Shown: positions 33,771 through 44,416 of the stretch, in pieces
Layout: every line of letters starts with the position of its first letter
How positions within the stretch are numbered: the first letter of the stretch is position 1
Source of the DNA: Prostheceraeus crozeri
Lineage: Eukaryota; Platyhelminthes; Polycladida; Euryleptidae
Length of the DNA stretch: 64,000 bases
Assembly: GCA_907163375.1 (NCBI GenBank)
Contig: CAJQUW010008939.1
Span: forward strand, 248,001 to 312,000
Direction of reading: 5' to 3'
Program-made: the position numbers and the translations under genes
Notes under the pieces: generated by a model
What the model was told of the DNA's origin: nothing
What the model saw: only the letters and a program-made list of their open reading frames with translations
Databases searched by the model: none

Positions 33771-34214
33771 TATCACAAAAAGATTAAAGCTGCGGTGACT
33801 GGAACCAAGAACTTCAGAACTTTCTGTCATTACCGATACCACAACACTATCACGCGTTGATCATTAGATGATGAAATACTCGGTCTTATTTCAATAATGG
33901 AAAAACCGCGTGCAGAACTTGCACAATAGCAGAATTCTATTACTGCAGAACGCCAACAGATAGGCAAGTGAAATGATATCACGTTGGATATCGGGAGAGC
34001 AATAAATTGAGGATCAAAGAGGAGTCGGTGACACACGAAGAAAATAAATCCAATCACGATAGCGACGATGAAGAACGTCGAATGCCGGAAAAAGAACGAA
34101 GAAAGACCGATCAATAATAGCTTAGAGACAACAAAATCAGAGATAATGACCACAGAGACGCGAGAAGACACAACCAGTCGCGTTGCCAGGACTTGATAGC
34201 AAAGGGCACTACTT

Positions 34215-36110
34215 ATAGAGAGCCTATTCACCAGCCTTGGGATTTTGCTAAAGTCAGCGTTAAAAATGCATTAGTTTCCTTTATTGAAAAGTCCTGTAGA
34301 AAGTAGGCCCTTAAGATTCCAAACTTTCTGAATTGGTCTGAGGCTGTCCTTAAGATAATTGATAAACACATTTCCTTCTTAAGTGCTAACTTTCCATCCT
34401 TGCATTCGCACGTGGGACTAAGATCTAAAGAGTGTAGAAGCTTCATTTCAAACTTTCATAAGGAATACATCATTGCTCTAGCGGGTAAGGCCGCCAACAA
34501 TTTTGCCATAGTGTGCAAGAAGTAATTAGTGTGTAAGAAGTGTATTACTTTATTGTCCTCTTGAACGAGCAGAGCTTTAACCTTGGCAGTTTCAACGCTG
34601 TCAGTAATTATCTCTTCCATGGATGACATTATTGCCGAGCATTGTACCACCCTCAAGGATTCTTTTGGCATAACGGTTAAAGATAAGTTTATGGTTTTAC
34701 CTAAACTTTTCTAGATACCAAAATTGCACAAGAATCCGTATAAAAGCAGATTCATAGCTGGTGTCAGGAACAGCACTTCCAAAGATTTGGCCATACTTAT
34801 TAAAAGGTTAGCAATTGGTCTGTGACAAGTTCAGCAGTTATTGCCTTTCCATCAAGAATAATTCGGTTGTGAACGCATTTCTGGACAGGATGTCAGGTTT
34901 TAATTGCAATTCTTTATAGGCTCATGATTTCTCCACATTCTATACAAACCTCAATTTAAGCCAGGTAAAGGACTCCTTCAGAGACTAATGTGAGATAATT
35001 TTTTGCAGTTCCAAAAGCTTAATCTGCATTGGCTATTACAGAACTTTCTTCACGAATAAGAAGTACAGAGCTTTGCTGGTCCAAACCCCAATTCCTCACT
35101 GCTATTGATTTCATCCTAGATAACACTTTTGTTACCTTCGGGGTACTTCTCTTGAAACAAATTCGGGGTATTCCTATTGGTGGGAATTCCAGTTCACTCT
35201 TGGCTGACCTATTCTTAGCATACAGGGAGTTCAAGTTCGTGACGGGGCTCCAAGCGAGTAGGAGATTTGGCTTGGCCAAACTTCTCTCTCGCAACACACG
35301 TTATGTCGACGACATTTCTGTATTTAGTTACAAGCACTTCGATAAGAGCCTTCCTGAAATCTACCCGATCGACCTCTTGGCTAGCAGAAGCGGTGATAAC
35401 AACAAATGCGCAGATTATTTGGATGTTGAAATCAAGATCCAAGATAGTGGGCTATACACCACGGAGGTTTTCCATAAGGTTGATAAGCTCAACTTCCCAG
35501 TGGTCCAAATACTTCCCCGAAAGAAACATGCCTTTGAACACTAGCTGAAACATCTTTGCTGCCCAACTTATCAGGTTCGCTAGGATTTCATCTGATGCTT
35601 CCGCCTTCACTTCAAGAGCATTTTCAATATCTTCAGGGAAAGGGGTTACAAGGTAAATCCTCTAGTTAATTCTTGCATAAAGTATTTCTCGATGAATAGG
35701 TTCCTCGTGTATAAGTTCGGTTGTTTTTCGCCTCGTCAAATGCCTCCCATCATATGTATGTTGGATTAACGACTATTTTCCAAACTTATTTAGGGACTAT
35801 TTTATGTTTCCTTTTTCTTTTCTAAATCCAAAACTTATTTTCGGTTAGGTTTTAGGTATATTTCCTCAGGCTTTGAGAGACCTTCCCTATCGTTCATTCG
35901 ATATGATTGGCCTGGGATCGCCATGTGGTACAGGTTGGAGGTTAGGGGCCGAAACCTTGTTTCATGCAGACACATGGATCCTCCCTGATGACTCCGCACA
36001 CAGCGATCTTATTTTGGTTTATTAGGTTTCTTGATTTTCACTATTTATAATTTCAGTTGGCTTCTCGTCATGTCCATGACGAACTCTCATTTTAGTTCTT
36101 TGATTGTAAA
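34215..36110 (+). mobile_element. Broken Penelope-like retroelement, copy 2 of family PLE-A
   Basis: Plus strand. From about 34215: NHD-like N-terminal region ending AGKAANNFAIVCKK; at about 34715 IPKLHKNPYKSRFIAG, a signature PLE RT block; a degraded DFSTLYTNL region near 34925; the open frame 35029-35544 with IRGIPIGGNSSSLLADLF, RYVDDISVFSYK (catalytic YVDD) and DYLDVEIKIQDSGLYTTEV; then a frameshifted thumb (LIRFARISSDAS). The 3' tail 35870-36110 matches the minus-strand copy at 4930-5500. No GIY-YIG domain is recognisable in either copy. Stops at about 34519 and 34714 and several frameshifts make it inactive. Confidence 0.8.
35029..35544 (+). pseudogene. PLE-A reverse transcriptase palm domain
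   Basis: The longest open part of PLE-A copy 2 (171 codons). It covers the RT fingers/palm: IPIGGNSSSLLADLFLAY (template-grip motif), the catalytic YVDD at about residue 90, and the following beta-hairpin KCADYLDVEIKI...VFHKVDKLNFPV. It ends at a frame shift into the thumb. The upstream RT blocks are in other frames at 34693-35020. Confidence 0.8.
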
Positions 36111-36199
36111 ATAAAATTTATTACAGGTTTTAATTATTTCCCTTCCTTTCAAAAGTTGTGTCGGCTAGCCTTTAAATGTATGTCGTCTCCTACTGTATA

Positions 36200-36700
36200 C
36201 TAGGGTGGGTTTACTTCATGTTATGGCATTAATCTATTTTAATTCACTCTTGACTTTGAGTTACCTAATTATTTGCACAATGGCCAAAAGTCTTCCACCA
36301 AGGTTGTCAATGCAGGAGTTCCTCAAGGGCCAATTTTGGGACCCACTCTTTTTCTGCTGTACATCAAAGACCTTCCAGACTGCCTAGTGAGTAAATTAAT
36401 GATGTATGCAGATGACACGACACTCTTCAATTTCAATGAGCGACTTACTAAGAACACTCAGCAACGTCAACAGTTATGCGACGTTCTTAATGAAGACTTA
36501 CGCAGGGTCTCAGAATGGGGCGCCAATTGGCTTGTTTTCTTCAATCCTTCAAAAACTCACAGTATTCTGCAATCACGACTTAAAGGAGACGATAATCATC
36601 ATAGCATTAAGATGTCAGATAATGGGATCAGAGAACAAGATTCCATCTCCTTCCTTGGATTGGCCGTTAAAAAAACAATTCTCCACTAGGGTAGTTGTTT
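36200..36700 (+). pseudogene. LINE reverse-transcriptase fragment (second LINE family)
   Basis: Plus-strand frame 36273-36689: VNAGVPQGPILGPTLFLLY (RT block 4), KLMMYADDTTLFNF (catalytic YADD), and downstream DLRRVSEWGANWLVFFNPSKT (thumb motif 'W....l.fN..Kt'), ending at SFLGL. The sequence differs from the LINE at 26.6-28.9 kb, so it is a separate family, of CR1/Jockey/L2 type. Both ends are truncated. Confidence 0.85.
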
Positions 36701-36759
36701 AACTTTGGTGTCTCTCGTCTCCTGGATTCTTCGAATTTTTTACCGTGATGTGTTTTAAT

Positions 36760-37262
36760 TTAATATAGTGGTCTTATTGAGCTTCTAATGTAAAGGTTTT
36801 GACATTGCATACATGCTATTTTATATATGATATTCTTTTGGAAGCATAATCTCTTATCTTGTATGGAACATTGGGTTAATGCATAGTTTTTTGGGTTAAT
36901 GTACTGTTTTTACAGTTTTGCGTCTATTGTTTATCACGCTTATTAAGGTTTGATTGCGGTGAATTAGTGTAATGTTTATCTTTTCTTTTCTGAAGATTCG
37001 TTTGATATCACGATCTACCTTATCAGAAATGAAAACAATACACTACTTCGCCGCAATCAAACTTTAAGAAGCATGATGAACAATAATCGCAAAACTGATG
37101 AAAACTGTACGTATGAACCCAGAAAACTATACTCGTACATTAACCCGATGTTCCATGCAAGATAAGAGATTACGGTTCCAAATGAACATCATATATAAAA
37201 TTACATGCATGAAATGTCAAAATTTTTACATTGGAAACTCAGTAAGATCACTATATGTAAGG
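36760..37262. repeat. Large inverted repeat formed by head-to-head PLE-C copies
   Basis: The left arm (36760-36985) is the reverse complement of the right arm (37025-37262) with moderate divergence; shared words include caccgcaatcaaac-type sequence and ttaacccaatgttccat. The right arm encodes the beginning of a GIY-YIG domain on the plus strand; the left arm encodes the same region on the minus strand and stops inside the domain. The spacer is about 40 bp. Confidence 0.8.
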
Positions 37263-38180
37263 GTTGAACAGCCCCTTACCATCAATCGCTCATCTGTACA
37301 TAGACACCTTCAACAATGGGATAATAACTCACGCAGTATGAAAGTTGATATTATTGGCCGGGTCACTGATAGTGCCCCTTACAGAAAAGTCTCATGTAAT
37401 TACACGAGAAATTACTCCTGTTAATGATTTGATTTTTTGGAACGTTTTCGCTAATATTATAGGAGCATTTGCTCATTTATTATTGGAAATCGCCAATATT
37501 ACAGGAGCATTCTCATTTATTATTGGAAATCTCTAATATTACAGAAGCATTATTGAGGATCGTAGGACATTAATGATTGATTAAAATTTGATCATAGAAA
37601 AGGTTCAAATGAAATTGCTGATTTTATAGGGGCGTTGCTTTCTTTCCACAATTTTATAAATCAGTACACTTCAATCCATCATCTTAAGCATCAATTTGAA
37701 ATTACACTATTACTTGAAAAACAAACTGTTGTTTTAATCACTTATATTGACTTTCTTGATCGCTTAGAGTAACGAAATTTGTGGCTGATATTTTGAATGA
37801 CTTCCGCCTCGCTTATAGTTGGAGCGACGCGTCTCACTTCACCTGAAAAGAGAGAGAAAGATTGAGATTAATAGAGCGGAATCTCGGACTCCGTGAAGCT
37901 GTTTATATAGATAAGTGTAAGCTTAAGTTAAACAGCCGGGCTGAAATGGAAGACTACAGAGATTTCTTATTTTTCTAAATGCAACCTGTAAGACCTTATC
38001 AATATCATTTTGAAATTTGTACTCAGTTCAAATTATGAAGTCATCATCTTTTTATCCCTGATGATATTGACCGGTGGTCAATGAAATACGTATCGGAGAT
38101 TGACATAATTTGTATAATTTGTACATTTTTTTATATTTTCCATCAAAATAAACACGGCCTATTCCCAAATTTTCTTATTG
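37098..38180 (+). pseudogene. PLE-C GIY-YIG endonuclease and 3' tail
   Basis: The plus-strand frame 37098-37424 has IIYKITCMKCQNFYIGNSV (GIY-YIG beta-strands with a Cys pair) and HRHLQQWDNNSRSMKVDII. The domain is interrupted at about 37377 by ~510 bp and resumes at about 37885 with LGLREAVYIDKCKLKLNSR, whose Glu is the conserved catalytic Glu. The tail to 38180 ends in an aaaataaa signal and is shared, inverted, with 25240-25440. The matching copy at 25240-25622 lacks the 510-bp block. No RT is present on the same strand upstream, so the copy is 5'-truncated. Confidence 0.7.
37445..37562. repeat. ~41-bp tandem repeat, about 2.5-3 copies
   Basis: Units containing aatattacaggagcatt and ctcatttattattggaaat repeat with a period near 41 bp inside the ~510-bp block that interrupts PLE-C. 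Confidence 0.75.
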
Positions 38181-38579
38181 CTTTATCGGTCAAAGCATAG
38201 GGCATGATAGTTAAGACATAAAGGAATTCTTTCATTTCAGCTTCGGAATTAGATTTAAAATTGATCTTGTTGATGACGAATGACTTCGCGTAGCCTTAGG
38301 TTAGCCTTGAGTATTTTTCGAGTGAAGTTTTCTAATCTTTGCTTGTTTATGTATCATAATCTGGACTCATTGGATCAAATCAGGTAAACTTTTACTGACC
38401 ATACTCCCTGTCAATATTCTTATACCATTGAACATGTTTATTTCCAATGAAATACATTGATCCATTGAAAATAACATTTATTCAATATGTTTTTCACAAC
38501 TCTCATGTTGATTATTTCCACTGTCTAATTTTGTGATGCATTTAACATTTTTGTAATTATTCATTATTAAACATATATA

Positions 38580-38593
38580 TTTCACCTTACAGG
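38580..38593 (+). promoter_or_regulatory. Probable 3' splice site just upstream of the GTPase start
   Basis: The polypyrimidine-type sequence tatatttcaccttacag is followed by gaaaaatgg, so the start codon at 38598 lies four bases after a good AG acceptor. This suggests a non-coding first exon upstream that is not recognisable in sequence. The ATG context aaaaATGG is favourable. Confidence 0.45.
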
Positions 38594-38597
38594 AAAA

Positions 38598-41477
38598 ATG
38601 GGGAGGGACAATCGAAGTCGAAATTACCAAAAAGAAATACTTCTGGTGAAAGCGAGAGCACGACTTTTGAGCAGTTATGTCAAAGAAGTTGATGAGACTT
38701 ACAAAAGATATCTAAGCACGTGTTATAGTGGTACGTCACTGCAAAATAGCGATGCTAACGATAACATGAGATTCTCCAAGGATGTTAAGTCTTCAAAGGA
38801 AATTTTAAGTAGAGCTTTGGAAGATAAAATCAATATTATTCTGTTTGGACCAACTTCCACTGGCAAATCGTCACTAATGAATAATTTGATAAATAACCCA
38901 GACTGCATTCTGCCGACTCATCGTGGACTTTGTACTCCATGTTGCATTGCCGTTCAGGGTACTGAAGAAGAAAATGGATATTTTACAATTGGTAGCAGTT
39001 ATGATAAACGGGAACTATCTGAATTATCAAAAAAGGCTGACAAAAATAGTTCGATGAAATCGGAAGAAGCAATTAACATCTATCTTCCATGTAAGAACTT
39101 CAAGGACAGCATTTTGAGATGTGATGGTATTCGAATAATTGACACCCCAGGAATAGAGGAACTCCACTTTATGAATCACGTCAGTGCAGAATTCAAGAAA
39201 GCAGATGCATATGTGCTCACTGCTACTTCAGCTATTGATAGAGAGAAAATCAATCGCTTGGTTGCTCTGAATGATTTGATAATCAAGCCTACAATATTTG
39301 TTGCCTATACAAAATGGGATGAAATGTTCAAAGAATCTGAAGAAAATGTATCGATAGAAAAGCAGAAAAAGGAGTTTATGACAGAGGCGATATCGTTCTT
39401 GATTGGAAAAAACAATGCAAGTTTAGAAAAAGGAATATATAAAACAGAAAGTGAGGCAAGTAAGAAAATATTTTTCCTCTCATCCACTGATGTGAAATCG
39501 GCAAGAAGAAGCGACAAACCTTGCTTGCTTGTAGACAAAATTAGACTAGAACATGATCGAACGACTTCCTTTAAACGAGTGGTAATTATAGGTAGTGAAA
39601 GTGTCGGAAAATCAACGCTTGCAAATACTTTTATTGGAAAAGAATTAATTCCCACAAGTAATGCTAGCACACCGAGATTTATTCACTTCCACGCAAGCAA
39701 ACCCAGAGTAAGCTACATTATTTGTCCACACAATGAGTCAGCTACATTATCTGAATTGAATACATTGGCAGATTCAAACAGAGTATCATCAGAAAATTCT
39801 CATGTTCCTCTTCATGTGCATCTAAGCAATGAAGATATAGCAGAAGACAGTTTGCTTTTGCAAGATTTTGAAATCGTTGATTCACCGGCTATTGATGATG
39901 ATGCGTTTTCTGAATATTTACATACTGTTAGCAGTGCATCTGCAATTATTGTGGCTGTGAATGGCACCAGAAGTATATCCGCAATTAGGAAAAATATCAA
40001 AAGAGCCCTCAGTTCAATTTCATCAAAACAAATAGCAGGTCTAATTTATTTGGCAGTATGCTTGTGGGATAAATATCTGGAGAAGGACAATGCTAAGCGG
40101 GAAGAGAAAAAATGTGATATCAAGCAAACATTCGAAGAATGCCTGAGTGAAACAAAGAGGCATTTAAGTCAATCTCGAGTTTTTTTTTTATCTCTTTCGA
40201 ACATGAATCCGGAGAATGAATCACTTCGGCAATTTGATGATTTTGAAGCGCAATTGAAAAAAGTGGCGGAGGATTCCCACAGAGAACATAAGCTAAATGA
40301 TATGCGGAGAACGCTTGATACATTGGCGGGAGCCTTCTCAACAAAGACAGAGGCTCTATGCAAGGAATTGCGTTCTAAGAAAAGCACATGCAATTACTTA
40401 ATGGAATTCATCAGCTCACATGACCTAGAAAAGAGCACGATTATTTCAGGCAAGAAATATCTCTTACAGTTCAAGGTTGAAGAATTCTTTAAATCGGTTT
40501 ATAATTCAAACTTGGAGGAAAACGTGCAAGACAACGACATAGATTTAAGGTCTGTCAAATCAATGGCCGCCAGTATGTCTTCGGTCTTTGATGACTCTGA
40601 AAATGTACCATTGATTGATAAATCATCTTGTCAAGGCGAAAAAATGAAGAGCGATCAAGAAGGAAACTCCCTACCAACTGATGAGAAAAGTCTCCATAGA
40701 GCTTTTGATCAGTTCTTAGAATATTGCTCCAAAGATCCACTTGATGACATTGCCCAATTAAGACAGAAAATGGTAGCCTCTTTGCTTAATAAATACCTTT
40801 CAAATGAAAGTTGGGCAGAAATTCTCTGTGAAGGAGTGACAGATGACCGTCTTTCTGCTAACAAAAATTTCACTACCTTCTCAAATATAACGGCTACTGA
40901 TGGTCTGAGTAAGTCAAAGAAATTTCTATTAACGGATCAGCTCGGTAAACGAATAGGCATCGGTGCTGGAATCGGAGCGGGAGCAGGATTAGCGACAGGA
41001 GGGGGTATAGGTGCTGGAGTAGCTGTGGCTGTTGTCAGTGCAGAAGTGACTGCTGAAGCAGCCGCTATTGCCGCAGCTGGAGCTTCCGTGGGTGTTCTTG
41101 GTGGTCCAGTGGGAATCGCAATTGGTGCTGGTATTGGAGCTGCGATTGGCATACTAACAGGCGTTGGAATAGGTATTGGAAGTGCAGTTGCATATCATCG
41201 TAATCTTGACCCCAAGCGTCGTCGGGAAGCATTTCTGCGTTTATTATGTGATCTCTATGAAATTTGGCTGAATGAAATGCGGAGACAAGTCTTTCAACAA
41301 ATTTCAAATGAATGCAAGGAGATCGTAGAGCAATTGCGACTTAACAGTTTAACTTTTGAGGAAAAATTGCTCCATTTCCGCAAGCAATACTTCCATGACA
41401 ATAACTCATCAATAGAAAGCATTTCATGCAGAACTGGATTTCACCCCAGGGGGGACATGCCTCCTGCAATTTTATGA
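38598..41477 (+). CDS. Tandem dynamin/mitofusin-like GTPase with glycine-zipper membrane region
   Basis: A single uninterrupted frame of 959 residues, the only long intact gene here not belonging to a transposon. GTPase domain 1 has G1 GPTSTGKSS (84-92), switch region with LCTPCC (about 111-116), G3 DTPG (182-185) and G4 TKWD (238-241). GTPase domain 2 has G1 GSESVGKST (332-340), G3 DSPA (428-431) and a degenerate G4 ending LWD (489-491). The W-D in both G4 motifs recalls mitofusins. Residues about 500-640 are charged and helical (probable stalk); 650-700 form an acidic/Ser-rich linker. Residues about 787-867 are Gly/Ala-rich zipper repeats (GIGAGIGAGAGLATGGG), a likely membrane-inserting hairpin, followed by an amphipathic helical tail. 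By family knowledge such proteins bind and hydrolyse GTP to remodel membranes. Two G domains in one chain is unusual for animals. No introns, no signal peptide. It could be a bacterial-type acquisition, an immune-type large GTPase or a retrocopy; the specific role is unknown. Confidence 0.85.
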   Translation: MGRDNRSRNYQKEILLVKARARLLSSYVKEVDETYKRYLSTCYSGTSLQNSDANDNMRFSKDVKSSKEILSRALEDKINIILFGPTSTGKSSLMNNLINNPDCILPTHRGLCTPCCIAVQGTEEENGYFTIGSSYDKRELSELSKKADKNSSMKSEEAINIYLPCKNFKDSILRCDGIRIIDTPGIEELHFMNHVSAEFKKADAYVLTATSAIDREKINRLVALNDLIIKPTIFVAYTKWDEMFKESEENVSIEKQKKEFMTEAISFLIGKNNASLEKGIYKTESEASKKIFFLSSTDVKSARRSDKPCLLVDKIRLEHDRTTSFKRVVIIGSESVGKSTLANTFIGKELIPTSNASTPRFIHFHASKPRVSYIICPHNESATLSELNTLADSNRVSSENSHVPLHVHLSNEDIAEDSLLLQDFEIVDSPAIDDDAFSEYLHTVSSASAIIVAVNGTRSISAIRKNIKRALSSISSKQIAGLIYLAVCLWDKYLEKDNAKREEKKCDIKQTFEECLSETKRHLSQSRVFFLSLSNMNPENESLRQFDDFEAQLKKVAEDSHREHKLNDMRRTLDTLAGAFSTKTEALCKELRSKKSTCNYLMEFISSHDLEKSTIISGKKYLLQFKVEEFFKSVYNSNLEENVQDNDIDLRSVKSMAASMSSVFDDSENVPLIDKSSCQGEKMKSDQEGNSLPTDEKSLHRAFDQFLEYCSKDPLDDIAQLRQKMVASLLNKYLSNESWAEILCEGVTDDRLSANKNFTTFSNITATDGLSKSKKFLLTDQLGKRIGIGAGIGAGAGLATGGGIGAGVAVAVVSAEVTAEAAAIAAAGASVGVLGGPVGIAIGAGIGAAIGILTGVGIGIGSAVAYHRNLDPKRRREAFLRLLCDLYEIWLNEMRRQVFQQISNECKEIVEQLRLNSLTFEEKLLHFRKQYFHDNNSSIESISCRTGFHPRGDMPPAIL

Positions 41478-43040
41478 ATTTCTTCCTTTTGTTATTCTTT
41501 TTGTTATTTACTTTTGTCTCCTGGTATCGTCTCGTGGCAATTTTCTATGTTCGAGTATTAACACCTCAGTCGGCAGATCCTATATGTAGCAAGCGATAGA
41601 TAAGTTTACCGTACAATTACAGAAGACATGTAAGTTTTACTTCACAAAAGTAAATTTCTAAGCAAGTCCAAGACAATTTTTTTATCAAAGCAATTCTCAG
41701 ACGGCCGTAGCCTTTCAAGACATCAGCTCAGATTCAGATAGAAAAGATCTTTTACTTTCACCTGAAGCAAAAGGCGACAACTTGAAACGCTGCGGGCTTC
41801 TGTCGTTAACGTGGAATTTTATACTTCATCTAAGAATTTGTTAATACATCACTTTGGACTTGTTTATCAAGAAAATATTTGTTGACAAAACTGACGATTT
41901 TCATTTGAAACAATCTTTGTAAATTCAATGCTTAGCATTTAGCAGTAATGATTTGTTATCGATTCAATAACTTTCTGTCACACTCATAGCCGACATGCTG
42001 CTTTTTGGTTTGAAACTGAATGCTATTCATATTTTTCATTTCATTAAAAAAATGGTTACCTGTATAAAATAGTCAATATGATATCAAAGCGAATGCATTT
42101 TAATGTCTTGTTTGCTACGATTTCTAGTAGGATATGCTACTGTTTCCTTCTTTATTGAAGTTATTGTTGTCTATAGGACACTCACAAGGAGGAGTGAGAC
42201 TCAACATTTCCAAGTTAGCCTGTATGTGCATTTCCATATTCAGAGATGACTTATTTTCGCAATATTGTTTTGTACAGAAAATGTGTTCACATTATGCAAC
42301 CTAGTTGGTGTAGATAGTTACGCGTGTACTTTTATCAGTTTTACACATTTTTGAACATGAATTACTGCTTCTTGTTATTATTGAATGCTCATCGAACGAA
42401 TTTTGATTAATGATAAAGATCTCATGTCGACATCATAAACGCATTTCGCTATTTATTTTGCTTAATTGTGCATGAGTTATGTCGACCTGCAAATTTTTTG
42501 AAACAGTTCATTTTCACATATGATATGTTTGCATGATACATTTGTACCAATCAAAATGGTTTTATATGAAGTAGAATTTTCATTCATTACATTAATTGTT
42601 TTCTGCACGTATAATGAATTACGGTACTTAGAGACCTGGGACATTGTTTATAAAAACAAGCAGTCTGATGTGCAACAGTAACATATTTTCAGCAGTAAAA
42701 TATAAAGTGGATCCCTGCTGTTTAAATGGAGTTTCATACAAATTGTGGCCGCTTGAGAATGTAGTAGTCAAGATTGAGCATTGATGCAAACTGCGTTTCA
42801 TAAAGATTCCGGACTGACAAAAGCTGTGATACATAGTTGTGATTGATTGATTCTGGCTCTTAGTAAATAAAATGGCTGCTAGTTGGTGAAGCTGTTATGA
42901 AAAGATAATTATTTTAGCAGCAATATTAAGCTGATGATTGGAGAGAAGTGTGGCAAGATGACCAATTTCTTCTAGTGCATGCTGCAGCCATTTTTAACTG
43001 AATTTTCTCCCCGAGCACTGCTACGAGCCATGAGCTAAGG
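41478..43040. other. 3' flank of the GTPase gene, no gene recognised
   Basis: Probably contains the 3' untranslated region: the variant poly(A) signal ATTAAA occurs at about 42043 and AATAAA at about 42864. Otherwise no coding sequence or repeat was recognised. Confidence 0.4.
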
Positions 43041-43044
43041 GGTT

Positions 43045-43365
43045 ACTTAATGAAAAAAGTAGTTGGCTAAATTTTATTACATTAAATGAACTGAAGCAAA
43101 ATAACAGAACCTCTAATCTGAGTTTTCCCTACCAGAAACCTGTTCGCACGCCTCTTGAAAATATCAAGATTGCATTGGTCAGAGAAAGTGGTCTGGGGAG
43201 AAGCTGATTCCAAAGCTTATATGCCAAGCGAACAAAATAGCTTTTCGAGCGACTCGCAGTGCATGCGCATTCTAAGCTCACATGATAGCATGCGGTGAAT
43301 TCCATTTGTTCGCTCGTTACATTGTGCACACCATAGAGTAGGCCTAGGTAGAGTGGTCTCCGCAT
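43045..43365 (-). pseudogene. LINE ORF2 C-terminal tail fragment
   Basis: The minus-strand frame holds SKSYFVRLAYKLWNQLLPRP followed by NAILIFSRGVRTGF, the 'F..r...LWN.LP......s...Fk..l' ending seen at the C terminus of many LINE ORF2 proteins. The RT is absent, so this is a 5'-truncated insertion, as usual for LINEs. The 3' end lies near 43045. Confidence 0.6.
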
Positions 43366-43599
43366 TTATTAAATCCCCATTTCACAGTAAAAAAAATTGA
43401 CCAGTTATTCATGAGGTTTAGCCACAATTCATATTTTTAGACCGTGTTCGCTCGTTACAAATTTCGGAACTCAGTCTCATCATCTCTTATTTAAGCTCAA
43501 AACTCTGCTCTGTTCATCCACGTACTCGATATATTCTACCTTAGAACTCTTTCTGATGACAAATAGGCGGTGGCGTCGGCCGTACCTGTCCCCTACAAC

Positions 43600-44000
43600 A
43601 TTGAAACGTTTCCGTTATGTTTCAAATTAGTCTCAATACGTCTCATTATGTTCCCCAGTCACAAAATGTCGGGTTGAGAGTTTTAAGAAAGGTATAGTAT
43701 AATTTAAGTAAAATTAGACCATATTGAATGATCATTTATTAGTTATATGATCTTTTAGCTGATGTATCGAGGTATAATGATTATTCGCCTCTTTTTCGTT
43801 CCCGCACGTCTCGATAAGTTTCATTTCATTCACCATCATCCAACACCTTGTTGATATTTAATGTGAGGTTTTTCATAATCAGAAGACAACATATTATGAT
43901 AAGATTCACATTAAATTAAGCTGGTTACTCTAGTTTGTCTGACACGTAATGAGACGAATTGAGACTTATTGAAACGTTTGTTTTATAAGTTTCAATTGGT
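43600..44000. repeat. Imperfect inverted-repeat element (~50-bp arms)
   Basis: The left arm (43601-43653, with gtctcaatacgtctcattat) pairs with the right arm (43943-43998, with gtaatgagacgaattgagac). The loop of ~290 bp has no coding capacity. Likely a MITE; no target duplication was defined. Confidence 0.6.
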
Positions 44001-44416
44001 CTCAATTTGTTTCATGCGAAACTTTAACTTTAAAATGAGGCATGCTTGAACTATGCATCTGAGGGAACGATTAATATAGTTCACTATTGTTAAGGATCGC
44101 AATTATTGTAAATTTTTGTTAAACCAATTAACCCTCGAAAAATTAACACTCGATGTCTCTGTAATGTCTCATGGAATAACACGAAAGATTCAGATATCAA
44201 TCAGATTCACATATCAGCTGGAACGCAATGCGATCACCTACGATTAAAAAATTATGCTAAATGCAAATCAATACCGAAACAGTCGTGATACTTGATAAAT
44301 CTCGGCGTATACTTGCGTGTTAATCAGGAAATTAGTCTGAAAATAAAAATCTTGATAATGAATTTGGAATATATGCAATTTATTTACGATTCGTTCCTTC
44401 ACAATTTGATATATAT

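Noticed and set aside
40937..41152. Proline/alanine-rich minus-strand frame
   Set aside because: It is the complement of the glycine-zipper codons of the GTPase; the compositional bias is a mirror image.
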